Source: Prevotellaceae bacterium UBA7017 (GTDB taxonomy: Bacteria > Bacteroidota > Bacteroidia > Bacteroidales > Bacteroidaceae). Taken from it: a stretch of 9,824 bases of DNA. The DNA lies in contig DJWZ01000079.1 in assembly GCA_002449535.1 (NCBI GenBank), positions 1 to 9,824 on the forward strand, written 5' to 3'. Every line of letters begins with the position of its first letter. Position 1 is the stretch's first letter. The notes below the pieces were generated by a model. That model did not search any database, was not told where the DNA came from, and saw only the letters and a program-made list of their open reading frames with translations. Below, piece by piece: positions 1 to 7,300 of the stretch. The translations under genes were made by a program, and so were the position numbers.

Positions 1-1545
1 GCCGATGCCATCCTTATCCAAGACCTGAGACTGCTCAATGTGGTCAAAGGTCAAAGGTCAAAGGTGAAAGGTGAAAGGTGCGATGTGAAAGGTGAGAATA
101 ATGGTCAATGTTCAATGGTCAATGTTCAATATTTTCACGCTTCCACCCAGACAGACAACCGCACCCTTGAGAAGGTGCAGCAACTGGCAGAGATGGGTTT
201 CCGGCGCGTAGTGCTGGCAAGAGAACTGTCTATTCAGGAGATTGCTGACATTCACAAGGCGATGCCTGATATGGAGTTAGAGGTCTTTGTGCATGGTGCC
301 CTCTGTGTCAGCTATTCGGGTCGCTGCTATGCCTCTGAATATTGCTTCGGCAGGAGTGCCAACCGTGGTGAGTGCGCACAGTTCTGCCGCCTGCCCTTTA
401 CCCTCAAGGATGCTGACGGCAATGTCATAGAGCAGGATAAGCATCTCCTTTCGCTGAAGGATTTTGCCCAGCTCAATAACCTTGAGCGTCTGGTAGAGGC
501 AGGTGCAGTGTCTTTCAAGATTGAGGGGCGTCTGAAGGATGTTGACTATGTTAAGAATATCACTGCCGCTTATTCCGAGCGTCTCAACAGCATCGTCAGT
601 GCCCATCCCGACCTCTATCAGCGTGCCTCGATGGGCAGGTGTGCCTACACTTTCAAGCCCGACATCCACAAGAGTTTCAACAGGGGCTTCACTACCTATT
701 TTGCTGACGGCAGATGTGCCGGGCAGGCTTCTTTCCTCACTCCCAAATCTGTCGGCGAATATGTAGGCAAGGTGAAGGAGATTCGGGGCAACAGCTTCAA
801 TGTCTCTTCCGTCACGTCCTTTGCCAATGGCGACGGCATGTGTTTCTTCTCGCCACAAGGAAAGCTGGTGGGCTTCAGGGTCAACAAGGTAGAGGGCAAC
901 AGGATTTTTCCCCATAAGATGCCAGCCGGCATGGTGCCAGGGACACCTCTCTACCGCAATTACGACCAGACATTCCAGAAAATGCTCTCCAAGCCGTCTG
1001 CAGAACGCAAGGTAATGCTCAGCATGCACTTCCATGTCACCCCAAGAGAGTTGCAACTCTCTGTCACCGACGAACATGGCAACAACGGCACTGCCACGAT
1101 GCCATACGAGTATCAGGAGGCAAAGACTCCGCAGGAAGACAACATCCGCAGGCAGCTCACCAAAGCCGGCGGTACTATCTATAATGTAGCCAACCTCGAT
1201 ATAACCACCGATGTCGGGAATCCCTTCATCCCCAGCAGCCACCTTGCAAGCCTCAGACGCCAATGCCTCGAGGCAGTCAAAGGGACAAATACAGTTAGGA
1301 GTTGGGAGTCGGAAGTTAATTCCTCAATGGTTAATGGTCAATGGTCAATGGTCAATGGTCCCCACTCCTCACTTCCTCTGGAGCTAATGCACTGCCGCTA
1401 CTGCCTGCGTCATGAGTTGGGTTATTGCACCAAGAGTGGCAGGCGGGCACCTTGGCGGGAGCCGCTGAAGCTGCATTTGGCTGACGGAAAATCATTCACT
1501 GTAAAATTCGACTGTAAACGATGCGAAATGTATATTTTGCGATAA
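1..1545 (+). CDS. Peptidase U32 family protein, RlhA-like (5' end outside window)
   Basis: The frame is open from base 1 and starts with ADAILIQDLRLL, a typical internal U32 segment, so the gene begins upstream and the GTG at 40 is not its start. 514 codons are present. Seen (numbering from base 1): HASTQ at 46-50; the U32 signature region EVFVHGALC...GRC at 94-109; RSANRGECAQFCRLPF, giving conserved cysteines at 102, 109, 125 and 129; a DUF3656-like stretch FNRGFTTYFADGR at about 226-238; and a Cys-rich C-terminus with CRYC, GYC and FDCKRCEM (465-510). Known: U32 proteins of this layout include RlhA (23S rRNA cytidine hydroxylation) and TrhP (tRNA hydroxylation), where the cysteines are thought to hold an Fe-S cluster; true protease activity is doubtful. 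Odd: two heptamer arrays are embedded in frame, and the segment before the C-terminal motif looks short for the family. It overlaps the next gene by 25 bases. Confidence 0.9.
   Translation, partial: ADAILIQDLRLLNVVKGQRSKVKGERCDVKGENNGQCSMVNVQYFHASTQTDNRTLEKVQQLAEMGFRRVVLARELSIQEIADIHKAMPDMELEVFVHGALCVSYSGRCYASEYCFGRSANRGECAQFCRLPFTLKDADGNVIEQDKHLLSLKDFAQLNNLERLVEAGAVSFKIEGRLKDVDYVKNITAAYSERLNSIVSAHPDLYQRASMGRCAYTFKPDIHKSFNRGFTTYFADGRCAGQASFLTPKSVGEYVGKVKEIRGNSFNVSSVTSFANGDGMCFFSPQGKLVGFRVNKVEGNRIFPHKMPAGMVPGTPLYRNYDQTFQKMLSKPSAERKVMLSMHFHVTPRELQLSVTDEHGNNGTATMPYEYQEAKTPQEDNIRRQLTKAGGTIYNVANLDITTDVGNPFIPSSHLASLRRQCLEAVKGTNTVRSWESEVNSSMVNGQWSMVNGPHSSLPLELMHCRYCLRHELGYCTKSGRRAPWREPLKLHLADGKSFTVKFDCKRCEMYILR
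35..128 (+). repeat. Heptamer repeat array inside the U32 gene (array 1)
   Basis: From 35 to 97 the sequence reads as nine 7-base units near GGTCAAA/GGTGAAA. After three bases (98-100), four units alternate ATGGTCA and ATGTTCA (101-128). It encodes a low-complexity KGQRSKVKGERCDVKGEN-type segment between the QDLRLL strand and HASTQ. U32 proteins normally have roughly 10-15 residues between these points, against 33 here, so about 20 residues appear to be extra. The frame survives because the net length change is a multiple of three. Confidence 0.85.
1293..1380 (+). repeat. Heptamer repeat array inside the U32 gene (array 2), with inverted flanks
   Basis: Four heptamers AGTTAGG/AGTTGGG/AGTCGGA/AGTTAAT (1293-1320) lead into five copies of ATGGTYA (1327-1360, the last lacking one base), followed by CCCCACT/CCTCACT/TCCTCTG (1360-1380). 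The right flank is approximately the reverse complement of the left flank (AGTNGGG-like against CCTCACT-like), so the array has an inverted outer pair around a direct core and could fold. It encodes the low-complexity stretch SSMVNGQWSMVNGPHSS just before the C-terminal Cys motif. Confidence 0.85.
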
Positions 1546-2420
1546 TATCACTGCTGTTGCTCGCCATGACGACGACTTCCTGTTATCGTGAACGCCTGCA
1601 TACGTTCGACGAGAATACGGAAGACAGCGTCTTTCTGGAGGGTAGCCGTCACTATTCTGTGGGGTATAACTTCATTGTCAACAGCGACAGCATCATCCTC
1701 ATCTCCCAGCAGCCGGAGGAGCATGTGTCGCAGTTACAGACCGATTCGTTCTCCATTCCCTATAACCAGCAGCTGGCAGTCTCCGATATACACATCCTGC
1801 CCCAGGACAGCATTGACTCCGTGTGGGTGCAGGTGGTCAGTGAGAAGGGACGCTTGGGATGGATACACGAGAAGGAACTGATGACGTCGGTAGTGCCGAC
1901 AGACCCTATTTCACAGTTCATAATGTTCTTCTCCCATTCGCATGTGATGCTGGCAATCATCCTGGTGGTCATAATGTCGGCAATATATATAATGAGGCTC
2001 AGCAATATGCGTAATGTGCCGCTGGTACATCTGCGCGACATTGACTCCTTCTACCCGTCGCTGCTGTGCATCATCGTGGCATGCTCCGCTACGTTCTATG
2101 CCTCGCTGCAGATGTTCGGGGCAGAGACGTGGCAGCATTTCTACTACCATCCCTCCATCAATCCCTTTATCATGCCCCCCATACTGGGCGTGTTTATCTC
2201 CTCCGTATGGGCTATGCTGATTGTCGGCATTGCCACCGTGGATGACGTACGTCACAAGCTGCCATTTGAGGAAGCCATACTCTACCTCTTCAGCCTCGTA
2301 GGCGTATGCTCTTTGCTATATATCATATTCTCGATATCAACCCTTTACTATGTAGGCTATCCCCTGCTCGGTGCCTACTGCTACTACGCAGTAACGAAAT
2401 ACTTCAGGAATAATGCATAG
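1521..2420 (+). CDS. Lipoprotein-like membrane protein with SH3-like domain, function unknown
   Basis: 299 residues; I do not recognise a named family. Residues 4-20 are a hydrophobic signal segment ending TTTSC, so Cys21 may be lipidated, although the lipobox is not ideal. Residues about 45-120 look like a bacterial SH3-type fold ending VWVQVV...GRLGWIHEKEL, where the GWIHxxEL strand is characteristic. Four or five hydrophobic segments follow: about 142-160, 179-200, 217-238, 251-272, and a short one at 275-292. Between them lies the cytosolic-type loop DDVRHKLPFEE (241-251). The layout suggests an envelope protein with an extracytoplasmic SH3 domain and a membrane-embedded C-terminal half. 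The start overlaps the end of the U32 gene by 25 bases, implying translational coupling. Its TAG stop is the first three bases of a heptamer array. The function is unresolved. Confidence 0.8.
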   Translation: MRNVYFAIISLLLLAMTTTSCYRERLHTFDENTEDSVFLEGSRHYSVGYNFIVNSDSIILISQQPEEHVSQLQTDSFSIPYNQQLAVSDIHILPQDSIDSVWVQVVSEKGRLGWIHEKELMTSVVPTDPISQFIMFFSHSHVMLAIILVVIMSAIYIMRLSNMRNVPLVHLRDIDSFYPSLLCIIVACSATFYASLQMFGAETWQHFYYHPSINPFIMPPILGVFISSVWAMLIVGIATVDDVRHKLPFEEAILYLFSLVGVCSLLYIIFSISTLYYVGYPLLGAYCYYAVTKYFRNNA

Positions 2421-2522
2421 TTTTTAGTTTTTAGTTGTTAGTTATTAGTTGTCAACAGTTCAATCTTCAATAGTCAATGTTCAATTTTCAATCTTCAATT
2501 TTCAATTTTAACTTTTCACTCT
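2418..2522 (+). repeat. Fifteen in-phase heptamers bridging two genes (array 3)
   Basis: Reading from 2418 in steps of seven gives TAGTTTT x2, TAGTTGT, TAGTTAT, TAGTTGT, CAACAGT, TCAATCT, TCAATAG, TCAATGT, TCAATTT, TCAATCT, TCAATTT x2, TAACTTT, TCACTCT: 105 bases with no loss of phase. Two sub-families are visible, TAGTTNT then TCAATNT. The first three bases are the stop codon of the upstream gene. The TCAATGT unit at 2474-2480 contains the ATG of the clostripain gene, and the rest encodes its first 15 residues. Confidence 0.9.
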
Positions 2523-3676
2523 TCGCAATATTGCTGCTCACAGCCTGCAGCAGTTCCGACGACACCACTGCTCCCGAGCCTGTCGTTCCGGCACAGCGTA
2601 CCGTCATAGCATACTTCGAAGGCAACAACAATCTCAGGTCATCCCTCAATGAAGACATCAAGGAGATAGAAAGCGGCTCAAAAAGCCTCTCCGCCACCAC
2701 CAATCTCATACTCTTTGCCAATATCTACGGTCAGAAGCCATATATTGCAGAGGTTGCCGGCGGCAAGCTCACGAAGGTCCGCGAGTGGGAATCCACCTTC
2801 TATGCCACCCATCCCGACAGCATGCTGTCAGTGATGCGATGGATAACAAAGAAATATCCAGCCAACGAATACGGCATCATCTTCGGCGGTCACGGCACCG
2901 GCAGCCTTACCAAAGGCATCAACAACAAGAGCGAGGAAGACACCATCCCTACCACCCTACGTCCTGCATACGCCTATGGCAATGACTATAGTACCACCCC
3001 ATCACAGAAGCCCCGTTGGTGGATAAACACCGGCACCCTTGCCACCGTCATCAGCCACCTGCCAGAACGTCCGAAGTTCATCTTCTTCGACTGCTGCCTG
3101 ATGCAAGACATCGATGTAGCCTACCAATTCCGTAAATACACCGACTATATCGTCTCCCCCGTCAGCGAAACCCCCGACAAGGGTGCGCCCTACGATAGCA
3201 TTGTCCCACTGCTCTCTATTGCCGACCCGGAAGTGATGTGTGACAATATCCTCACCACCTATCAGACATACTGTCAGCAGAAGGCACTTCCCATCTGCAT
3301 CTCTGCCCTCAGAACATACTATGTCGATGACCTGATGGTAAAGACCAATGCAGCCCTCAGAGAGGTGAAGCAAAATCTTGAAGACAACAACGAATCCTAT
3401 GACTACACAAATGTCATATACTATTTCAGGGAGACCAACGACGGCGACCCCGTACTCTATGACGTGAAGAGCTTCCTGTATGAGCAGAACAAGAGCGGCA
3501 GGTTAAGCGACGCCACCTATCAAGCCTTCCTCGCCGCCCTGAAGCCCTGCATCTTCACAAGCAGGAAGTCCAATGGCTGGAGGAATGCAAACAACAGGAT
3601 ACATTTCACCAACTTCACCGTCACCGACGACAACTACGGAGGCATCTCCGTCAGCAGGGCAACGATAGAGGAGTAG
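2477..3676 (+). CDS. Clostripain-family (peptidase C11) lipoprotein
   Basis: 399 residues. The N-terminus is a signal segment ending LLLTAC, so Cys24 is the likely lipidation site. The clostripain core starts at about 42 (TVIAYFEGNNNL). GGHGTG places the catalytic His at 139, and FFDCCLMQDIDVAYQ places the catalytic Cys at 207, aligned with the family's DACLM motif; SPVSETPDKGAPY follows at 227-239. Known: C11 enzymes are cysteine proteases that generally cut after Arg or Lys, and many Bacteroidales members are exported lipoproteins. The ATG at 2477 is the only usable start because a TAG sits in frame at 2471. Odd: the first 15 residues come from a heptamer array and contain no Lys or Arg, unlike a normal signal peptide n-region. 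The C-terminus stops at YGGISVSRATIEE, where relatives as I recall them continue with a YIP...WY-type tail, so it may be truncated. The downstream minisatellite begins 11 bases later. Confidence 0.9.
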   Translation: MFNFQSSIFNFNFSLFAILLLTACSSSDDTTAPEPVVPAQRTVIAYFEGNNNLRSSLNEDIKEIESGSKSLSATTNLILFANIYGQKPYIAEVAGGKLTKVREWESTFYATHPDSMLSVMRWITKKYPANEYGIIFGGHGTGSLTKGINNKSEEDTIPTTLRPAYAYGNDYSTTPSQKPRWWINTGTLATVISHLPERPKFIFFDCCLMQDIDVAYQFRKYTDYIVSPVSETPDKGAPYDSIVPLLSIADPEVMCDNILTTYQTYCQQKALPICISALRTYYVDDLMVKTNAALREVKQNLEDNNESYDYTNVIYYFRETNDGDPVLYDVKSFLYEQNKSGRLSDATYQAFLAALKPCIFTSRKSNGWRNANNRIHFTNFTVTDDNYGGISVSRATIEE

Positions 3677-3687
3677 AGTGAAAAAAG

Positions 3688-4023
3688 GTGCTACTGCGTG
3701 ACAACAAAGGTGCCTCCGCGCTCGCGGCGGTGCTACTGCGTGAATACAAAGATGCCTCCGCGCTCTCGGCGGTGCTACTGCTTGAATACAAAGATGCCTC
3801 CGCGCCCTCGGCGGTGCTACTGCTTGAATACGAAGGAGCCTCCGCGCCCTCGGCGGTGCTACTGCTTGAATACAAAGGAGCCTCCGCGCCCTCGGCGGTG
3901 CTACTGCTTGAATACAAAGATGCCTCCGCGCTCTCGGCGGTGCTACTGCGTGACAACAAAGATGCCTCTGAGCTCTCAGCGGTGCTACTGTGTGACAACA
4001 AAGATGCCTCTGAGCTCTCGGCA
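3688..4023 (+). repeat. Minisatellite, eight tandem 42-bp units
   Basis: Each unit follows the pattern GTGCTACTGC-NTGAANACAAAG-NNGCCTCCGCG-CTCTCGGCG. Unit starts are 3688, 3730, 3772, 3814, 3856, 3898, 3940 and 3982. Units 1, 7 and 8 carry TGACAACAAAG and units 2-6 carry TGAATACAAAG, so the edge units are the divergent type and the middle looks freshly expanded. Units 7 and 8 replace CCGCG with CTGAG. Because 42 is divisible by three and the unit has few stops, several frames on both strands stay open; one reads VLLREYKDASALSA eight times. I see no evidence that any frame is a real gene. The array occupies most of the 475-base stretch between the convergent gene sets. Confidence 0.95.
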
Positions 4024-4055
4024 AGGGTTTGACAACCTGTCAAAGATACCAAGCA

Positions 4056-4100
4056 CCCCCGCTCTGGATTACCAGGGCGGGGGCGTTGTTTGTTTAATTT
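4056..4100 (+). terminator. Intrinsic terminator for the plus-strand genes
   Basis: CCCCCGCTCTGG (4056-4067) pairs with CCAGGGCGGGGG (4072-4083) around an ATTA loop: 12 base pairs with one G-U. It is followed by the T-rich tract GTTGTTTGTTTAATTT. A second perfect 7-bp inverted repeat, TTTGACA/TGTCAAA with loop ACC (4028-4044), lies just upstream. The placement suits the end of the clostripain transcript. On the minus strand the same hairpin could stop the opposing operon, but the following bases there (TGCTTGGTATCTTT) are less T-rich, so bidirectional use is weaker. The remaining bases 4101-4151 hold nothing I can name. Confidence 0.85.
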
Positions 4101-4151
4101 ACATATAATCTTTTTTACCGCAGTTCATCGTCACGCACAGCAAGAGTCGTC

Positions 4152-4313
4152 CTATTCTTCTCTGTCATAAGTGCTAAGCGAAGCACTGCGGGAGGTGTTG
4201 GAATTTATGGGACCTCCGCCACCACTCTCATAGTCTGAATCTGTCAACAAATGTGACATAGAGGTTAATTTTACAACCGTCAGTTCCGGTTTGTTATAAG
4301 CTTTCTTTTCCAT
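4152..4313 (-). CDS. Short 53-residue peptide, Y-x-K-P leader with glycine run
   Basis: ATG at 4313 on the minus strand, TAG at 4154-4152. The protein begins MEKKAYNKPELTVVKLTSMS, continues HLLTDSDYES, then GGGGP and a Ser/Thr-rich polar tail ending YDREE. Seen: a basic start, an aromatic plus xKP motif, alternating hydrophobics (LTVVKL), an LLT.S element, then a sharp change to a Gly/Ser-rich region. Known: short Bacteroidales and Prevotella proteins of this shape (MKKxYxxPxxxVV...LL..S, then variable Gly/Asp-rich tails) are common in genomes and are mostly labelled hypothetical. Inference: a leader-plus-core precursor or a small exported peptide. It starts 21 bases after the stop of the large secreted protein gene on the same strand, so it is probably co-transcribed. 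There is no classical signal peptide. Two small inverted repeats fall within it (4170-4187, and GGAGGT/ACCTCC around the glycine codons). Confidence 0.75.
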   Translation of the reverse strand: MEKKAYNKPELTVVKLTSMSHLLTDSDYESGGGGPINSNTSRSASLSTYDREE

Positions 4314-4334
4314 AGTTGAGTCTTTTTTCTTTTA

Positions 4335-7300
4335 TCAGTTAATCACAATCTTTTTTCCATTCCTGATGATGATGCCCCTGTAGTATTCAGAAACCTTCTG
4401 CCCACTGAGGTTATAACGCCTGCCATCCTCCTTCCTGCCTGTTACGTCAGACATCTCCTTAATGCCTGAAGGGTCGTCGAAGTCTGTGTCGCTATCAAAT
4501 TCGTCAGCAGGGAAGTCCTCTACCTCGCCTGTCTCATCATCATCGCCGTCGCCCTGACCCGTATATACATACTTGATGGTATATCTGTCATCTTTCAAAG
4601 GCTCTAAGGCAGAGAAATACCCCACGAACGGGTTGACGTAAGCTGTTGTATAGCCCTTTGGAGGACAGCGGTATTTACCGGTACTCTGTGCTATGTATAT
4701 ATTCTCTGCCGTCATCTGGGGATTGTCTATGCGCGAGAATGTGCCCTTCCACCAGCCTATCTGCCTGTTATCGCCAGCGGCACTCATTATCGTGTCCGGT
4801 TCACCGGGTGCATCCACCACTGTCACGTTCTTGCCTTCCAAAGCCACCTCGCCTTGTTTCACCACAACGATAAACGACTCGCCGGCAACCAGTTCCGGCG
4901 GACAGACGGTAAAGACGAACTGCTTTTTCTCAAGGTCTATTATGTGAGGTCTGTATGCAACGACTGTCTCAAGAGTAGTCAGCGGATCAGTCCCTAACTG
5001 TTCGTTGAAATTCAATCCGAACGGCAGACATACCACGTAAGCCTTGCTCTTCCATGTGCCGTCAGTCTGCTTCACAGCCGCCAGCTTTTCACGGTTGTTC
5101 ATGGTTATGTCATAGCCTATCTGCCCTTGGGTAAGCCCAGCCTTCAGCAGGAACTCGTCGCGTGCATGCAGACGTTTGAGGAAATCGGTATTGTCAACAT
5201 CCTTATTATACTGCGGCATCAGTTTGGCATTATTGTCGCTGAGCGTCGGGGCAGTATAGTAGCAGTCGCTCACCGTGCCATCGTTCTTTATTGCCACTAT
5301 GGGGTTGGCACGGTATGCCCCAACACCGTGCGTCAGGTTTTTGCCCAGATAGCAGCAGCCCGTCAACGTACCATCGTTCATGCTGGCTACAATGCCTGCT
5401 GCATACGACTGGTTAGACGTCACCATAGCTTGGCTGGTACAGTTTTTCAGCATGGCAGAACCCGAATATATATATACCACCAATCCCGCTGCGGCATAGT
5501 AGTTGGAGCGGACGGCGACATCCTTTAGCACATGGCAGTTGTCTATAAGTACAGACTTTCTTAGAGAGTTGACCAATGCCGATGCCGTACGACCCGTGAT
5601 AGTACTGTTGGCAATAATAATATTCTTCAGCGTACTGTTCTCAGCCATCGTGACGAAGAGTGCCACCTCGTCCTTCAACTCCGTACCCGACCTGTTGATG
5701 TTCAGTCCGCTGATTATGAACCCGGCACCGTCGTAATGACCGTTGAACTCTGCTATAGGGGTGAAGTTATTCTCCTGGGTCTTGTCAAATGTGATGTTGG
5801 CACCCTGCCTGAAGTACTTGCCCTGCATTGCCTCGTCACCGGCATTGAAGTATGCTGCCATATCGTTAAGCTGGCGGGCGTTGTTGATTATATATGGCTT
5901 CTCTGCCGTGCCCTCGCCCTCAAAGCCGTGGGTGATGAACTTCTCCACCGTGATGTCATCCTCGAAGCTGATACGCACGCTGCATACCGCCGTGGAGCCG
6001 TCATCAGCTTTCATGTCAGGTATAAACAAGTAGTTGCTGAAGGCATCGATAACATCATTCGACACGTCCTCCAGTTCCCCCTCGTCGCTGAGTCCCAGGA
6101 ATGTGCCGTCCATCAGGTACTCGTCCGCAATAGCCTCCATATCGAAGGTGCCGAAGAGCTGGAAGTAGTCGCCGGTCGCAATCCATGGAGTGCTTTCCTT
6201 GATGAGCACGCCGTAGAATTCAGGGTTCTCGATGTCGCTGCCGCTTGCCCACTTCACGTAGTATGGTTCTCCAGCAGCCAAGCCGCCGTCAGTCACCTTC
6301 TTGAACGACAGCTGCAACTGACTGCCCACCCTTTCAGATGATGACAACTGAAACAGCGTAGCACCAGCCAGCGGACTCTTTGCCATATCTTCCATAGTCA
6401 TTGAGAACGGCAGGCACAGAGGGTGAAGTCTGCCGTCCTTCTTCAGCGTCATGTTGCTAATGCTGACTGAAGACATCTGGTCGGTGTAGGCTTCCAGCAC
6501 CTCCTCGTTGTTAGAGGCAAAGGCATCCAAGTCCACTTCAGCTGTGTTGAAGTATTCCACCCTCGCCATTCTGCCAAACTGATAAGTCGCCTCATTGGTG
6601 CGCTTGTATTCGGCATTGGCACGAAATGTCATCATACCAAGTTTATTTCCTTCAGGCTCTATGCGGTCCGTCTCGTCTTCCTCCACGTGGGCAGTGATTG
6701 TCTGGGTATCGCCAGTCAGGCTGTTGCTGATTTTCACTGTTGCTGACTCATAGTCGTCGCTCCACGTCCAGTCCTCGCTGTAGTCGTAGCGATAGCGGGC
6801 ATAGTATGTGGTGTTGGCGCTTGGCGTTACAATCTGTTCCGCATCCACCAGCAAGGACATTTCGCTGTCCTTCATCTCCAAGCTTTCTGGGGCTGTGGCT
6901 GATTCCATGTAGCCCATGAATATCAAGCCCTCCACGTCTGCAGGTTGCGGCAAGATGCACGACTTCCCCCTCACGGCATATTGTGTAGTGCCGTCAGTGT
7001 ATGTAGTGCCGTCGGTAGTCTGTTTCACCGTCACCGTCCACAGGTCGGTAGCCTTGTTCGCAGTCTTTCCGCATACGCAGTGCTCACCGTCAGGAAAGGT
7101 GTGGTCCTCGTTCACCATGTAGTTGCAGTACCTGCACATTTTTCTGTGCTGCGACTCATTGAGATAAGCCGCGGCATAGGTGAATTCCTTATGCTCACAC
7201 GTCTCCAGCTTTACGAAGTTACGCCATCTGCAGGCGCCCTCGCGTTCTTGGGTTGTGAAGGTGCGCTCTATGTTGTTCTCCGCATCGCCAGCCGTCACCT

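Noticed and set aside
40..42. GTG start for the U32 gene
   Set aside because: The frame is open to base 1 and encodes the conserved ADAILIQDLRLL segment, so the true start lies upstream of the window.
277..1263. 328-residue minus-strand open frame
   Set aside because: Shadow of the U32 gene, whose signature cysteines and motifs are on the plus strand.
3688..4023. CRISPR array
   Set aside because: The units are contiguous 42-mers with no unique spacers and no cas genes nearby.
4041..4048. Minus-strand TATCTTTG resembling the Bacteroidetes -7 box (TAnnTTTG)
   Set aside because: No convincing TTTG element lies at the right distance upstream, and no minus-strand gene follows it within the convergent region.
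3503..4108. Several overlapping open frames on both strands across the minisatellite
   Set aside because: They arise because the 42-bp unit is a multiple of three and has few stops. They all encode the repeat only and have no start context or non-repeat domain.
4170..4187. AGTGCT/AGCACT inverted repeat as terminator
   Set aside because: Only 6 bp with a 6-base loop, inside the small peptide coding sequence, and not followed by a T-rich tract on either strand.
5736..6341. 201-residue plus-strand open frame
   Set aside because: Antisense to the CLPF/GLUG-like part of the surface protein; no recognisable motif.
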